IMG/VR virus record: IMGVR_UViG_3300028883_000041
Coordinates: 21,588-85,587 of that record
Reading direction: 5' to 3' (one strand)
DNA: 64,000 nucleotides
Source of the DNA: a virus
The translations under genes and the position numbers were made by a program. Position 1 is the stretch's first letter; every line of letters starts with the position of its first letter. Positions 52,120 to 58,954 of the stretch are shown here, one piece after another. The notes under the pieces were generated by a model. The model was not told the DNA's origin. It saw only the letters and a list, made by a program, of their open reading frames with translations, and did no database searches.

Positions 52120-52256
52120 TGGGACTGGAAAATGTTGACCCAAATATGTTAATGGTCATTGCTGCTTGTGGTTTATTTGCTGTTGTAGTACTAGTACTAT
52201 ATATTAGTATTAAACAATATATAAGTAATAATTCCGATATTTATGTCGATGAATAA
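52116..52256 (+). CDS. Single-pass small membrane protein
   Basis: 46 residues from ATG 52116 (or ATG 52119). One transmembrane helix, LMVIAACGLFAVVVLVLYISI (about 12-32), with short polar ends. Starts inside the end of the gene before it, so it belongs to the same transcript. Too small for a function call. Confidence 0.5.
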   Translation: MMGLENVDPNMLMVIAACGLFAVVVLVLYISIKQYISNNSDIYVDE

Positions 52257-52273
52257 TCTTTTTAAGCACATAC

Positions 52274-52282
52274 TTTTTATAG
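52274..52282 (+). promoter_or_regulatory. TATA box for the histidine kinase gene
   Basis: TTTTTATAG starts 31 nt before ATG 52305 and there is no Shine-Dalgarno between; leaderless promoter. Confidence 0.5.
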
Positions 52283-52304
52283 TAATACACATAAAGAGTA
52301 ACTA

Positions 52305-53339
52305 ATGACATACCGTGTGCTCTTTGTAGATGATGAACAAAAGTTTCTTGAAGCTTGTTGTGAACTAATGTACGATGATGAGATAGAAATAATACCAATA
52401 GACAATGCTAAAGAGGCTTTTGAGATATTCAAAAGTGAAAACATTGACGCAATTATATCGGACTTTAAAATGGATAATATCAACGGATTTGAGTTTCTGG
52501 ATATGGTTAGGAAGGAAGACCAAGAAATACCTTTTATCATATTCTCAAGAATACCAAGAAAAGAAGCCCTCACTACCATCCCTTTGGGTTTTACCATTTA
52601 CATACAAAAAGATGCAAAAGAACTACAATATCAACTCAAAGAGATATGCCACTACATTAGATGCAATGTCGAAAAGAGAAGAGAAATCGCTAAATTAAGC
52701 AAAAAATGTAATGATTTAAAATTCTTAGTAAGAACATGTGCTCATGATATGCATAACAAACTTTCTACAGTCAGTATTTACAATTCCATGGTATTAAACC
52801 AGTATACTAACAAAGTTCATGCTTCTATATTAGATATGTCACAGTATCTTGATAACATCAGTAATTTAGTTAAAAATGGGTATGATAACTTAGAAAGAGA
52901 TATTATTAATCTTTCATCCATGGTTAAGAAGATATGTAATGAAATTATGCCTTTTTCTCCCATAAAATTCAATCTATTCCCATTACCAAAAATAAAAGGT
53001 CATCAAATACATGTAGAACAGATTTTTCATAATTTGATAATAAACATTGTTAATCACTCACAAGCCAAAATTGTTTGGATATGGAGCAAGTTAAATAAAG
53101 ATGATAATACTTTTCAGATATTTGTTAGAGATAATGGGAAAGGTATTCCTCCTACTTATCAACAAAAAATACGAAGCAATTGGAAAACAGCAACTCCTTA
53201 TGATGTGAGTTTTGGTTTAGGTTTAATGATAGTTAAAAATGCTGTTGAAGAACATAATGGAGATATACAGTTTTCCAGCGGACATAAAAATGGAACTACT
53301 TTTCGTCTGACTTTTCCTCTGGATAGACTGGTGGAATAG
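52305..53339 (+). CDS. Hybrid sensor: receiver domain plus histidine kinase
   Basis: 344 residues, soluble. Receiver domain at 1-115: D9/D10, phosphoacceptor D53 (ISDFKMD), S81 and K102. Histidine kinase follows: H147 in CAHDMHNKL (H-box), N243 and N247 in FHNLIINIVNHS (N-box), DNGKG (276-280; G1) and GLGL (304-307; G2). This is the REC-HisKA-HATPase order of an archaeal hybrid kinase, without a sensing domain, so the input is probably the receiver itself or a protein partner. It could phosphorylate D54 of the membrane-anchored regulator encoded at 5303-6124, or interfere with host signalling. Overlaps a convergent gene by 44 bases. Confidence 0.88.
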   Translation: MTYRVLFVDDEQKFLEACCELMYDDEIEIIPIDNAKEAFEIFKSENIDAIISDFKMDNINGFEFLDMVRKEDQEIPFIIFSRIPRKEALTTIPLGFTIYIQKDAKELQYQLKEICHYIRCNVEKRREIAKLSKKCNDLKFLVRTCAHDMHNKLSTVSIYNSMVLNQYTNKVHASILDMSQYLDNISNLVKNGYDNLERDIINLSSMVKKICNEIMPFSPIKFNLFPLPKIKGHQIHVEQIFHNLIINIVNHSQAKIVWIWSKLNKDDNTFQIFVRDNGKGIPPTYQQKIRSNWKTATPYDVSFGLGLMIVKNAVEEHNGDIQFSSGHKNGTTFRLTFPLDRLVE

Positions 53340-53517
53340 AGTTAATTAAATCCCAATCTACTTCTACTCTAACCTCTCCATGAAATTTATCCATAACAAA
53401 AAAACATTGTGGGTTAGAACATTTCTTTCTATCTAATGTTTTCATCTTCTCTTCAATAAGATAGCACCCACATTTAGGACACCAATTAATATCATCGTAA
53501 AGTATCCAGATTGACAT
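53296..53517 (-). CDS. Small zinc-ribbon protein
   Basis: 73 residues, encoded opposite to the end of the kinase gene. CPKCGC (13-18) and CSNPQC (33-38) give a zinc ribbon; the tail is acidic (YPEEKSDEK). ATG 53517 follows a TAA stop by two bases. Unknown role. Confidence 0.55.
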   Translation of the reverse strand: MSIWILYDDINWCPKCGCYLIEEKMKTLDRKKCSNPQCFFVMDKFHGEVRVEVDWDLINSIPPVYPEEKSDEK

Positions 53518-53656
53518 GATTATCTTCTATTACGATATCTTCTTGCTGGTCTCTCACGCCTTGGAAGACCCCTTCTTGGACAATCTGGGTCATCTCTACG
53601 TGGAGGTCTCTTTCTTCTTGTTCCGTATCCTTCACGATAATATATTTTGAAAGCAT
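53492..53656 (-). CDS. Alternative small ORF in another frame
   Basis: ATG 53656 opens 54 codons (MLSKYIIVKDTEQEERDL...) that overlap the zinc-ribbon gene. It has a normal start but codon use is less like the neighbours and there is no Shine-Dalgarno. At most one of this and the Arg-rich frame is likely to be real. Confidence 0.25.
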   Translation of the reverse strand: MLSKYIIVKDTEQEERDLHVEMTQIVQEGVFQGVRDQQEDIVIEDNHVNLDTLR

Positions 53657-53672
53657 CTCTTGAGCTACTCAG
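53520..53672 (-). CDS. Candidate arginine-rich small protein without a standard start
   Basis: Open frame of 50 codons ending TAA two bases before ATG 53517. It reads RREGYGTRRKRPPRRDDPDC-like Arg/Pro/Gly-rich text (about one third Arg) and uses AGA, CCA and GGA codons like its neighbours. There is no ATG, GTG or TTG in frame; CTG at 53672 is the only near-start. A +1 shift from the previous gene just before its stop (53665-53667) would also produce it. A competing 54-residue frame exists (53492-53656). Confidence 0.35.
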   Translation of the reverse strand: MSSSRDAFKIYYREGYGTRRKRPPRRDDPDCPRRGLPRRERPARRYRNRR

Positions 53673-53931
53673 TTACATCTACCTCTATCACTTCATATCT
53701 TTCTAATCGTTTAAGAGGTATAAAGATTTTGTGCTTATCTCCAACATAAATTTTAAGATATCGCAAAGTCTTTTGTATCTTAGTAACATTGATAATATTT
53801 TTGATTTCTGTGCCTCTCCAGTCATCTAAGTAGATTGTCACTTCATAATACTTCTTTCTATCTTCTTTGATAGTATTCCATTTTGCTTTCAACTTATCTA
53901 ATTCTTCTATTAGTTTTTCTTTCTTTGACAT
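53665..53931 (-). CDS. Small basic/helical protein
   Basis: 88 residues from ATG 53931, preceded by GGTGATAAA; longer in-frame starts overlap the neighbour. Charged helix (EKLIEELDKLKAKWNTIKEDRKKYY) followed by beta strands (VTIYLDDW; IYVGDKHKIFIPLKRL). Not recognised. Confidence 0.5.
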   Translation of the reverse strand: MSKKEKLIEELDKLKAKWNTIKEDRKKYYEVTIYLDDWRGTEIKNIINVTKIQKTLRYLKIYVGDKHKIFIPLKRLERYEVIEVDVTE

Positions 53932-53950
53932 TTTATCACCTTTTTCTTCT

Positions 53951-55090
53951 TCAATCATAATAATCCTCTGGCACTAATGGTATGAACCACAAATTTGCTA
54001 TTGGTGTATGTTCATTATAACTGAATGCTACAAATCTCAAATCTGTTGGTAATCCCAACTCATTAGCAAAGTGTTCACTATCATAACAAGCTCCATTACT
54101 AATAAAATACTTTCGATGACCCATAGTCCAATATCTTGTTTGATGCACATGTCCCATAAGGAAAACATCAAAATCTTCAGAATATGAAGCCTTAGCCAAG
54201 AGACTTGTATTCATTTTACTTATATTGTTTAGTGCTCCTCTGCTCAAGATTTTATGTCCATGACCTAACAAATATGTCCATGGTCCTTCTTTATGATATA
54301 ATAAAAACTTTGGAGCATATTTAACACTAATATTCCATGGAACCTCCCCTTCATCAATCGTTTGTTTTACATAATTAACTGCCTTTTGAATGGTCAAATA
54401 AACTAAACTATCCCAGTTATTAATTTCAGACTGTTTAGATATTCGTCCATGATTACCTTGTACTCCAACGACCTCAATTTCTTCGGTATATTGATATAAG
54501 TCTAATATCAGCTGTAATATCTCTCCAGTAATTATTTCTATCTGGTCATTGATGATTGCATGAGAATTCTCTATCTGAGATGGATAGACGCTAAACCCTT
54601 CAATCATGTCTCCCAAGAGACATATCGTTATCTTAGATGGATAGTGCTTACTCCACAATAATCTATTTATCAGACCTTCTTTAAGATATTTAAACCTTGA
54701 TTGTGCTTGTTCTACCCAATCAATCTCTCCTTTTCTGTCTCTAAACGAACCAGCATGAGTATCTCCAATCAATAACATGATTGGGTCCTTCAGCACATAT
54801 TCATAATCTATAGGGTTCCTTTTAATGTCTTTAATGTATCTTATTGTTCTTTGAACCATCTGAGTTGCTTCTAATAAACCTTCTACATCTAACTCTACTG
54901 GTTCTCTCCTTAGTCTTCCCCATCTTAATCCAAACTTCTTTGCCCAGTAATGAACTGCACTCGCATTCATATTCCAACCATATTCTGTATTGCACATGTC
55001 TGCTACTTCTATCAATGTCATTCTGTCTTGGATACACTGGAGAAGAAATTCTTTAGTAATAATATCTTTATACTTTGCTCTTCGTGTCAT
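53951..55090 (-). CDS. Metallophosphoesterase with N-terminal HTH
   Basis: 379 residues. Residues 12-60 look like a helix-turn-helix (LIEVADMCNTEYGWNMNASAVHYWAKKFGL). Calcineurin-type motifs: GDTHAG (109-114), GDMIEG (160-165), GNHGR (212-216), GHGH (276-279) and GHVHQT (313-318). Enzymes of this group cleave phosphoesters in DNA/RNA or nucleotides with Mn. The HTH suggests DNA targeting; many phages encode such proteins. It precedes small operon genes. Substrate unknown. Confidence 0.85.
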   Translation of the reverse strand: MTRRAKYKDIITKEFLLQCIQDRMTLIEVADMCNTEYGWNMNASAVHYWAKKFGLRWGRLRREPVELDVEGLLEATQMVQRTIRYIKDIKRNPIDYEYVLKDPIMLLIGDTHAGSFRDRKGEIDWVEQAQSRFKYLKEGLINRLLWSKHYPSKITICLLGDMIEGFSVYPSQIENSHAIINDQIEIITGEILQLILDLYQYTEEIEVVGVQGNHGRISKQSEINNWDSLVYLTIQKAVNYVKQTIDEGEVPWNISVKYAPKFLLYHKEGPWTYLLGHGHKILSRGALNNISKMNTSLLAKASYSEDFDVFLMGHVHQTRYWTMGHRKYFISNGACYDSEHFANELGLPTDLRFVAFSYNEHTPIANLWFIPLVPEDYYD

Positions 55091-55152
55091 GCTATTGCTC
55101 CAATAAATTATTATTCAAATAAATTTCTACTTTAATCTATATAAGTGTTATC

Positions 55153-55296
55153 TTAGGATTTCTGTCGCTTTATTTTGCTATCTTTTATAAGTCTGAATAA
55201 CCATTCTTGTATGAGGTAAAGGTCTATACAATAGATTATCCATAAAACAGTTCCACCAATTACTAAATAAATCCATTCTATTGCTGTGAGAGCCAT
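55153..55296 (-). CDS. Small single-pass membrane protein
   Basis: 47 residues from ATG 55296, overlapping the gene before it by 19 bases. One membrane segment, EWIYLVIGGTVLWIIYCIDL, then a basic tail KDSKIKRQKS. TA-rich sequence after the stop. Unknown. Confidence 0.5.
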   Translation of the reverse strand: MALTAIEWIYLVIGGTVLWIIYCIDLYLIQEWLFRLIKDSKIKRQKS

Positions 55297-55511
55297 TCTA
55301 AATCCCTTTCGTGTTCTAAATCTACTTCATTGAACCTTATCCACATACCACCGTCTTTCTTGTAAAGGTTCCAAATTCTACTATATTCTTTCTTTCGTCT
55401 ATATTTTCTTCTATGCCTTAACAGATATTTCTTCATTTTTTTCATGCTATTAAATTCTGATTCATCCCACCAATTGTTACTGGGTGCAGCCCTATAATAA
55501 GTCTCTTTCAT
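55278..55511 (-). CDS. Small basic protein
   Basis: 77 residues from ATG 55511, with GGAGAAGG before it. Very basic middle (KKMKKYLLRHRRKYRRKKEYSR), likely nucleic-acid binding, and an acidic end (NEVDLEHERDLEWLSQQ). A longer in-frame start lies inside the previous gene and is less likely. Confidence 0.5.
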   Translation of the reverse strand: MKETYYRAAPSNNWWDESEFNSMKKMKKYLLRHRRKYRRKKEYSRIWNLYKKDGGMWIRFNEVDLEHERDLEWLSQQ

Positions 55512-55699
55512 GTTACCTTCTCCTTTTTTGTAAATGATGGGCATACTGAACCCATATACTGTAATAAAGCATAATAATCTTTTACCTCTGCAATTGTTAT
55601 GAAATCTCTCATTGTATGATAAAACCTACAAATGGGTCTGTTCTTACATAAATCACACTTAGGTGATGGTTCTTTTCTTAATGGTATATCATCTTGCAT
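55508..55699 (-). CDS. Small Cys-containing protein
   Basis: 63 residues. CDLCKNRPIC (15-24) plus C53 may form a metal site. Overlaps the RHH gene (which ends at 55689) by 11 bases. Not recognised. Confidence 0.5.
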   Translation of the reverse strand: MQDDIPLRKEPSPKCDLCKNRPICRFYHTMRDFITIAEVKDYYALLQYMGSVCPSFTKKEKVT

Positions 55700-55832
55700 T
55701 TTTAATCATCCACCTTACAACTGCTGACTTATTACCAGCAAACCTTTCATCTGCAATCTCTTGTAGAAGCTTTTCTTCTTTCTTTGATAGTCTAACAATG
55801 AGTATCTCAGTTAGTTTTTCGTAATCTTTCAT
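55689..55832 (-). CDS. Ribbon-helix-helix regulator (CopG/Arc-like)
   Basis: 47 residues. ILIVRLSKKEEKLLQEIADERFAGNKSAVVRWMIKNA has the beta strand (ILIVRLS), first helix and the N-K-S-A-V-V-R second helix typical of RHH proteins. They dimerise and bind operators with the strand. Start ATG 55832 shares a base with the exonuclease stop. Probably a viral repressor. Confidence 0.75.
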   Translation of the reverse strand: MKDYEKLTEILIVRLSKKEEKLLQEIADERFAGNKSAVVRWMIKNAR

Positions 55833-56431
55833 CAATATCTACCTCTGTTTATTAATTCTAACATAATCTTCGATGCCATAAAAGCATCATAACTTGCTCT
55901 ATGAAAACCGTAATCCCTTATAGTATCAAGAGTTTGTTGATTTATCTTGAGTATAGGAAGCCCAAACACAATATAATTGGTCGCTTCCTCTAAATTAGCC
56001 ATTTTGAAATTAAATTTTTTATGTCCTTTCTTCAAATAGTTAGTAGCCATTCGCATGATGCATGGTGCTTTATGACGATAATAATACCACATATTGAAAG
56101 GTTCCCTATCCAAGAACCTCATGAAATCAAAATCAGTGTTATATGATGTGACAACTTTATCGCTAAGAAGACTTATCAGTTCCCTTTTAACTGTAATTAT
56201 AGGTCTTCCCTCAGTTAATATATCTTCTGTTCTAATATCACTGTTCTTTGCTAACCAAGAGTTAGGATAAGACCATCTTATAATATCATCTTTAGCATAC
56301 TTTACTAAACTATTATACATTAGTTCAATACCACCAGTATTAGGTTCTGCTCTACATACAGCCACTTCTACTATATGGTCTCTTGCTGTAAGTCCAGTAG
56401 TTTCTAAATCAATTACATATATATCATTCAT
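55832..56431 (-). CDS. DnaQ-like 3'-5' exonuclease (DEDDh)
   Basis: 199 residues from ATG 56431, with GTGAG eight bases before it. DEDDh residues: D8 and E10 (IDLETTG), D100/D102 (YNTDFDF), H177 and D182 (HRASYDA). Similar to epsilon-subunit/RNase T-type exonucleases. Possible roles are proofreading with a host or viral polymerase or RNA end trimming; a tRNA locus adjoins it. No DNA polymerase was seen in the window. Confidence 0.85.
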   Translation of the reverse strand: MNDIYVIDLETTGLTARDHIVEVAVCRAEPNTGGIELMYNSLVKYAKDDIIRWSYPNSWLAKNSDIRTEDILTEGRPIITVKRELISLLSDKVVTSYNTDFDFMRFLDREPFNMWYYYRHKAPCIMRMATNYLKKGHKKFNFKMANLEEATNYIVFGLPILKINQQTLDTIRDYGFHRASYDAFMASKIMLELINRGRY

Positions 56432-56447
56432 TCTTCTCACTTCTTTT

Positions 56448-56524
56448 TGGTGGGACTGAAGAGATTTGAACTCTAACCCTTGGGGTCTGGAGCCCCTTAT
56501 GCTACCAGACTACACCACAGTCCC
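56448..56524 (-). tRNA. tRNA-Trp (CCA anticodon)
   Basis: Cloverleaf on the minus strand from G1 at 56524: acceptor GGGACTG/CAGTCCC, D-arm GTG/CAT with GG in the loop, anticodon loop CTCCAGA (U33, CCA, G37) on a four-base-pair GGGG/CCCC stem plus one mismatch, T-arm AGAG-TTCAAAT-CTCT, discriminator A, and encoded CCA at 56448-56450. G1 and A73 fit archaeal Trp identity. No intron. May supplement Trp decoding, or escape a host tRNA nuclease. Confidence 0.8.
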
Positions 56525-56741
56525 AATCATTACGACCATAGGCACCCACTCAAGTTTAAATGCATTGGACTTTACGCTAACTATCGCCTATGTTTATCGT
56601 GCTTGAGATTTAATTCACATCTCTCGGCTCTTGGTATTTTGTTTGATATGGTTCTCAACCATAGCGACCCAATGTCCAGACACCGTGGAAGCTTCCATCT
56701 ATCCTTCTTGGAACAGTATCCTTATCTTGGTTTATCGTGGT
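56525..56741. other. Intergenic spacer between tRNA-Trp and minihelix 1
   Basis: Contains CATAGGC/GCCTATG complementary segments, ATGGTT-GAG-AACCAT (a six-pair hairpin) and GAGAT/ATCTC pairs, but no CCA-ended tRNA. No protein gene is supported. It might be part of a processed polycistronic RNA. Confidence 0.3.
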
Positions 56742-56778
56742 TGGTGCACCCAGCCAGATTTGAACTGGTTATGGGTGC
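56742..56778 (-). ncRNA. tRNA-like minihelix with CCA end (1)
   Basis: Minus strand, 37 nt: acceptor GCACCCA/TGGGTGC seven perfect pairs, two-base link TA, T-stem CCAG/CTGG with the canonical loop TTCAAAT, discriminator A and encoded CCA. There is no D-arm or anticodon arm between acceptor and T-arm, and no alternative matching 5' acceptor about 75 nt upstream. So it is an acceptor/T-arm module, not a full tRNA. Confidence 0.5.
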
Positions 56779-56784
56779 TTAGAT

Positions 56785-56824
56785 TGGGTGGATGGTAGGG
56801 GATTTGAACCCCACTTGGCATCCA
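56785..56824 (-). ncRNA. tRNA-like minihelix with CCA end (2)
   Basis: Minus strand, 40 nt: TGGATG/CATCCA six pairs, then GGGG-TTCAAAT-CCCC, then discriminator C and encoded CCA (56785-56787). A matching alternative 5' acceptor (TGGATGG) exists near 56929, so a much longer intron-containing tRNA cannot be ruled out, but no D-arm or anticodon arm could be folded. Confidence 0.4.
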
Positions 56825-56934
56825 GTTTCCTTGACAGATAGCTCTTCTATCAAGTTTCCTTTCTTTTGCCTTTTCAGTTGAAGCCAGATACTCATGGAGT
56901 TGTTCCTTCTTCCACTTTCGCTTCCATCCATATT

Positions 56935-57016
56935 TGGTGTTCGGAGGTGGGAATTGAACCCACGGTGTACCAAAGCTGTTATCAGCCCAGCGGTCCCATT
57001 ACGCCCTACTCCAAAC
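56935..57016 (-). tRNA. tRNA-like gene, anticodon unclear (GAU possible)
   Basis: Starts G at 57016. Acceptor GTTTGGA/TCCGAAC with one extra base next to the T-stem; D-stem GCG/CGC; T-arm GTGGG-TTCAATT-CCCAC; discriminator A and encoded CCA. The anticodon arm folds as GGGCT/AGCTT around a six-base loop GATAAC, or as GCTG/CAGC around nine bases containing CTGATAA (Ile GAU). Neither is canonical, so it may be degenerate or unusually processed. Confidence 0.5.
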
Positions 57017-57030
57017 ATGAATTAATAGGA

Positions 57031-57200
57031 TGGGTTGGGGTCACTGTATTTGTCAGCACCCAACTATGAGTTTGCCCTCTTACCGTTACCGTATCATGAA
57101 TTCAGAGGCTCTTACACTTGCAGTAAGTCTGTTTTCCTTACCTACGTGATTCTCTCGCAGTTCTTCCGTATGCGTCCATCAGCGTCTTCTGGTCCATCCT
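57031..57200 (-). ncRNA. Untranslated start of the tRNA transcript
   Basis: About 170 nt between the promoter and the first tRNA-like gene with no ORF. It holds several hairpins: GTTGGG/CCCAAC with an inner CTG/CAG, followed by CCA (57031-57064); CTTAC-TGCAAGT-GTAAG; and GTAAG/CTTAC. Function unknown; could be another degenerate tRNA or a separate small RNA. Confidence 0.35.
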
Positions 57201-57220
57201 AAAATGTATATACAAATAAT

Positions 57221-57232
57221 AGTATTTAAAGG
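57221..57232 (-). promoter_or_regulatory. TATA box of the tRNA locus
   Basis: CCTTTAAATACT on the minus strand would start transcription near 57200, ahead of all the tRNA-like elements. It lies just 14 nt after the RNA ligase stop. Confidence 0.55.
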
Positions 57233-57246
57233 TTTCGAAAAAAAGG

Positions 57247-58275
57247 TTATGAAGAGAGTAAGTTCTCTTCAAGTATTTGGAAAAATAGTTCTCTAATTAG
57301 TCCAGCGTGTTTATTCATTCTCTTGTTGAATGCTCTATGAAGGAGTTTATCAATCTCCTCTTTCTGCTCTGCTAAGATATCTTGGAAGACATCACCTATG
57401 ACAGAACCAGTATACTGCCTATCAATCTTCCCACGACCATGCTGTTCTTCGAGTTTCATGATAGACTTCTGGACCCTTCCCTTGGTTATGTAACTCTCCA
57501 TGATATATTGAACAATTTCATCTATATCTGCTGAACCTTTCTTGGTCTTATCTTTGTTTGCAACACCACTTAAAGCTTCTTTGAACTCCTCTCTGACAAA
57601 CTTGACCATAGGCAAGATAGTCTCCTCACCTAATGATTGCCAGAATTCTCCATCATGATATGGCTCATAGTTCTTGAAAATCACGCCTTCTCTCATCTGA
57701 CCTCCCAGATAAGACTCTACCTTGTGTTCTTCTCTTGCCCAAGTGAATAGGTCTTGCATGGCACACTCACTCTTTCCACTGAATAGGATTGGAACCTTGT
57801 CAAAATCCATGAGTTTGACTATGCTATCAAACAACTCACATTCTGGATGTAACATCGTGAAGGTCCCATCTCTTATCGCTGCTATATCAAACACCGCAAG
57901 ATAGTTCTTGGGTATCCTCTCATAATACAATGTCGAGTGTCTTGGTTTGCTCAGATACTCTCCGAAGATGATTATGCTATCATACTCCATACTCTCCAGA
58001 GTGTTCATCATCTTTTCTCTAACATTCCAACTGTCCATATGTTTAGTAACATAGTCTATGATTGGTCTGAATGTTTTCTTACTGAAGCTGTCATCTGTCT
58101 CGTCTTGGGTCCTACTTCCGAACTGGACAGTTCCATCCTTGTTTATCCCTATTCTGAAATTGCTTCCATCAATCTTTTCTTCCAGCACTATCTGTGCTCC
58201 ACTCTCAAATCTTTCCCATTGGATGTATTTCGCATTACTTCCCAACGGATGTTTCACTTTTGGATATTTCTTCAT
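57247..58275 (-). CDS. RNA ligase (Rnl2-like)
   Basis: 342 residues. Nucleotidyltransferase motif I EEKIDGSNFRIGI gives the AMP-accepting lysine K34; VQFGSRTQ is motif Ia/III-like; EGVIFKNYEPYHDGEF contains motif IV (about 198-201), and LPMVKFVREEF motif V (about 220-230). Residues beyond 240 are a helical C-terminal domain. Family members seal RNA nicks using ATP. It ends 15 bases before the tRNA promoter, which suggests tRNA repair after anticodon cleavage; the T4 Pnkp/Rnl1 system is a precedent. No kinase partner is seen here. Confidence 0.85.
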   Translation of the reverse strand: MKKYPKVKHPLGSNAKYIQWERFESGAQIVLEEKIDGSNFRIGINKDGTVQFGSRTQDETDDSFSKKTFRPIIDYVTKHMDSWNVREKMMNTLESMEYDSIIIFGEYLSKPRHSTLYYERIPKNYLAVFDIAAIRDGTFTMLHPECELFDSIVKLMDFDKVPILFSGKSECAMQDLFTWAREEHKVESYLGGQMREGVIFKNYEPYHDGEFWQSLGEETILPMVKFVREEFKEALSGVANKDKTKKGSADIDEIVQYIMESYITKGRVQKSIMKLEEQHGRGKIDRQYTGSVIGDVFQDILAEQKEEIDKLLHRAFNKRMNKHAGLIRELFFQILEENLLSS

Positions 58276-58468
58276 GTTTGTTCACCTTCTTATACATCTC
58301 CCAGTAGGCAGCCCTCTTGCCTTTGTGGTAGTAGTATTTTTCTAATTGCCTTACCTTATCACAGATATCATCCGCCCTCTCATAATCTTCCCAGTATTGC
58401 TCTGTTGACATCCCATTGGTAGCCACCTCATCCTTCAGCCACTTGATTAACTCTTCCATGGTCATCAT
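58235..58468 (-). CDS. Small helical protein
   Basis: 77 residues from ATG 58468; overlaps the ligase start by 41 bases. MEELIKWLKDEVATNGMSTEQYWEDYERADDICDKVRQLEKYYYHKGKRAAYWEMY is amphipathic helix rich in Tyr. Starts within the stop context of the gene before it. Not recognised; possibly a ligase partner. Confidence 0.5.
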   Translation of the reverse strand: MMTMEELIKWLKDEVATNGMSTEQYWEDYERADDICDKVRQLEKYYYHKGKRAAYWEMYKKVNKHEEISKSETSVGK

Positions 58469-58677
58469 TGTTCCTTCACCTTCATTATAATCTCATGTAC
58501 TTTTAATCCCATAACCTCATAGTAGTCATAAACGTCTTCGTCATATTCATCATAAGTCTTTATGAGTTCATCAAATGCTTTCAATCTTCTATCAATCTCA
58601 GCAACATCTATAAACGCTGAATAGTCACAAGGTAGTTCTTTTAATAGTTCTTTCAAGAGTTCGTGGAGTTCAGTCAT
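58465..58677 (-). CDS. Small acidic helical protein
   Basis: 70 residues; GGTGATGA lies six bases before ATG 58677, and a TTTAAAAAGG box at about 58727-58736 marks the promoter of the operon with the next two genes. MTELHELLKELLKELPCDY and FDELIKTYDEYDEDVYDYYEV are helical and acidic. Not recognised. Confidence 0.5.
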   Translation of the reverse strand: MTELHELLKELLKELPCDYSAFIDVAEIDRRLKAFDELIKTYDEYDEDVYDYYEVMGLKVHEIIMKVKEQ

Positions 58678-58954
58678 TGTTCATCACCTATCCGTCCATG
58701 TACATACAGTAGAAGCACTTCCTTTTTAAAGGTTTTCATCGCCCTCATGTCATCGAAGGTCGCACACGGAAAGTTTAGAGATGAGGGTGTGAGATTGAAA
58801 TAAAGGCTTGTTTTTGTCCATTATACAGAACCTTTTAACTCGCTTTCCTCAGACCATGATTTAAGAGCGTCTAAAGGCTGTTTGTGGTTTGGGGTTGGTT
58901 GGGTGTAAATAATTAGTAAGCGTTTAATGAGAATAGATTAATGAGGTTGTTAAA
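58678..58954. other. Divergent intergenic region with inverted repeat
   Basis: Holds the minus-strand promoter described above, a seven-base inverted repeat CCCTCAT/ATGAGGG (58742-58748 and 58781-58787), GT-rich sequence and TGTAAATAATTA before the recombinase. No gene. Could include an attachment or regulatory site for the recombinase. Confidence 0.4.

Noticed and set aside
56935-57016. tRNA-Pyl or tRNA-Sec identity for the unusual tRNA-like gene
   Set aside because: No CTA or TCA anticodon in a loop; it has a normal-length T-stem and no long variable arm, so neither special tRNA fits.
56480-57018. Open frames on both strands in the tRNA region
   Set aside because: They read through tRNA-Trp, the minihelices and the tRNA-like gene, with no Shine-Dalgarno or promoter of their own.
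58742-58787. Attachment site of the recombinase
   Set aside because: A seven-base inverted repeat alone is weak evidence; no second copy was seen in the window, so it is only mentioned as a spacer feature.
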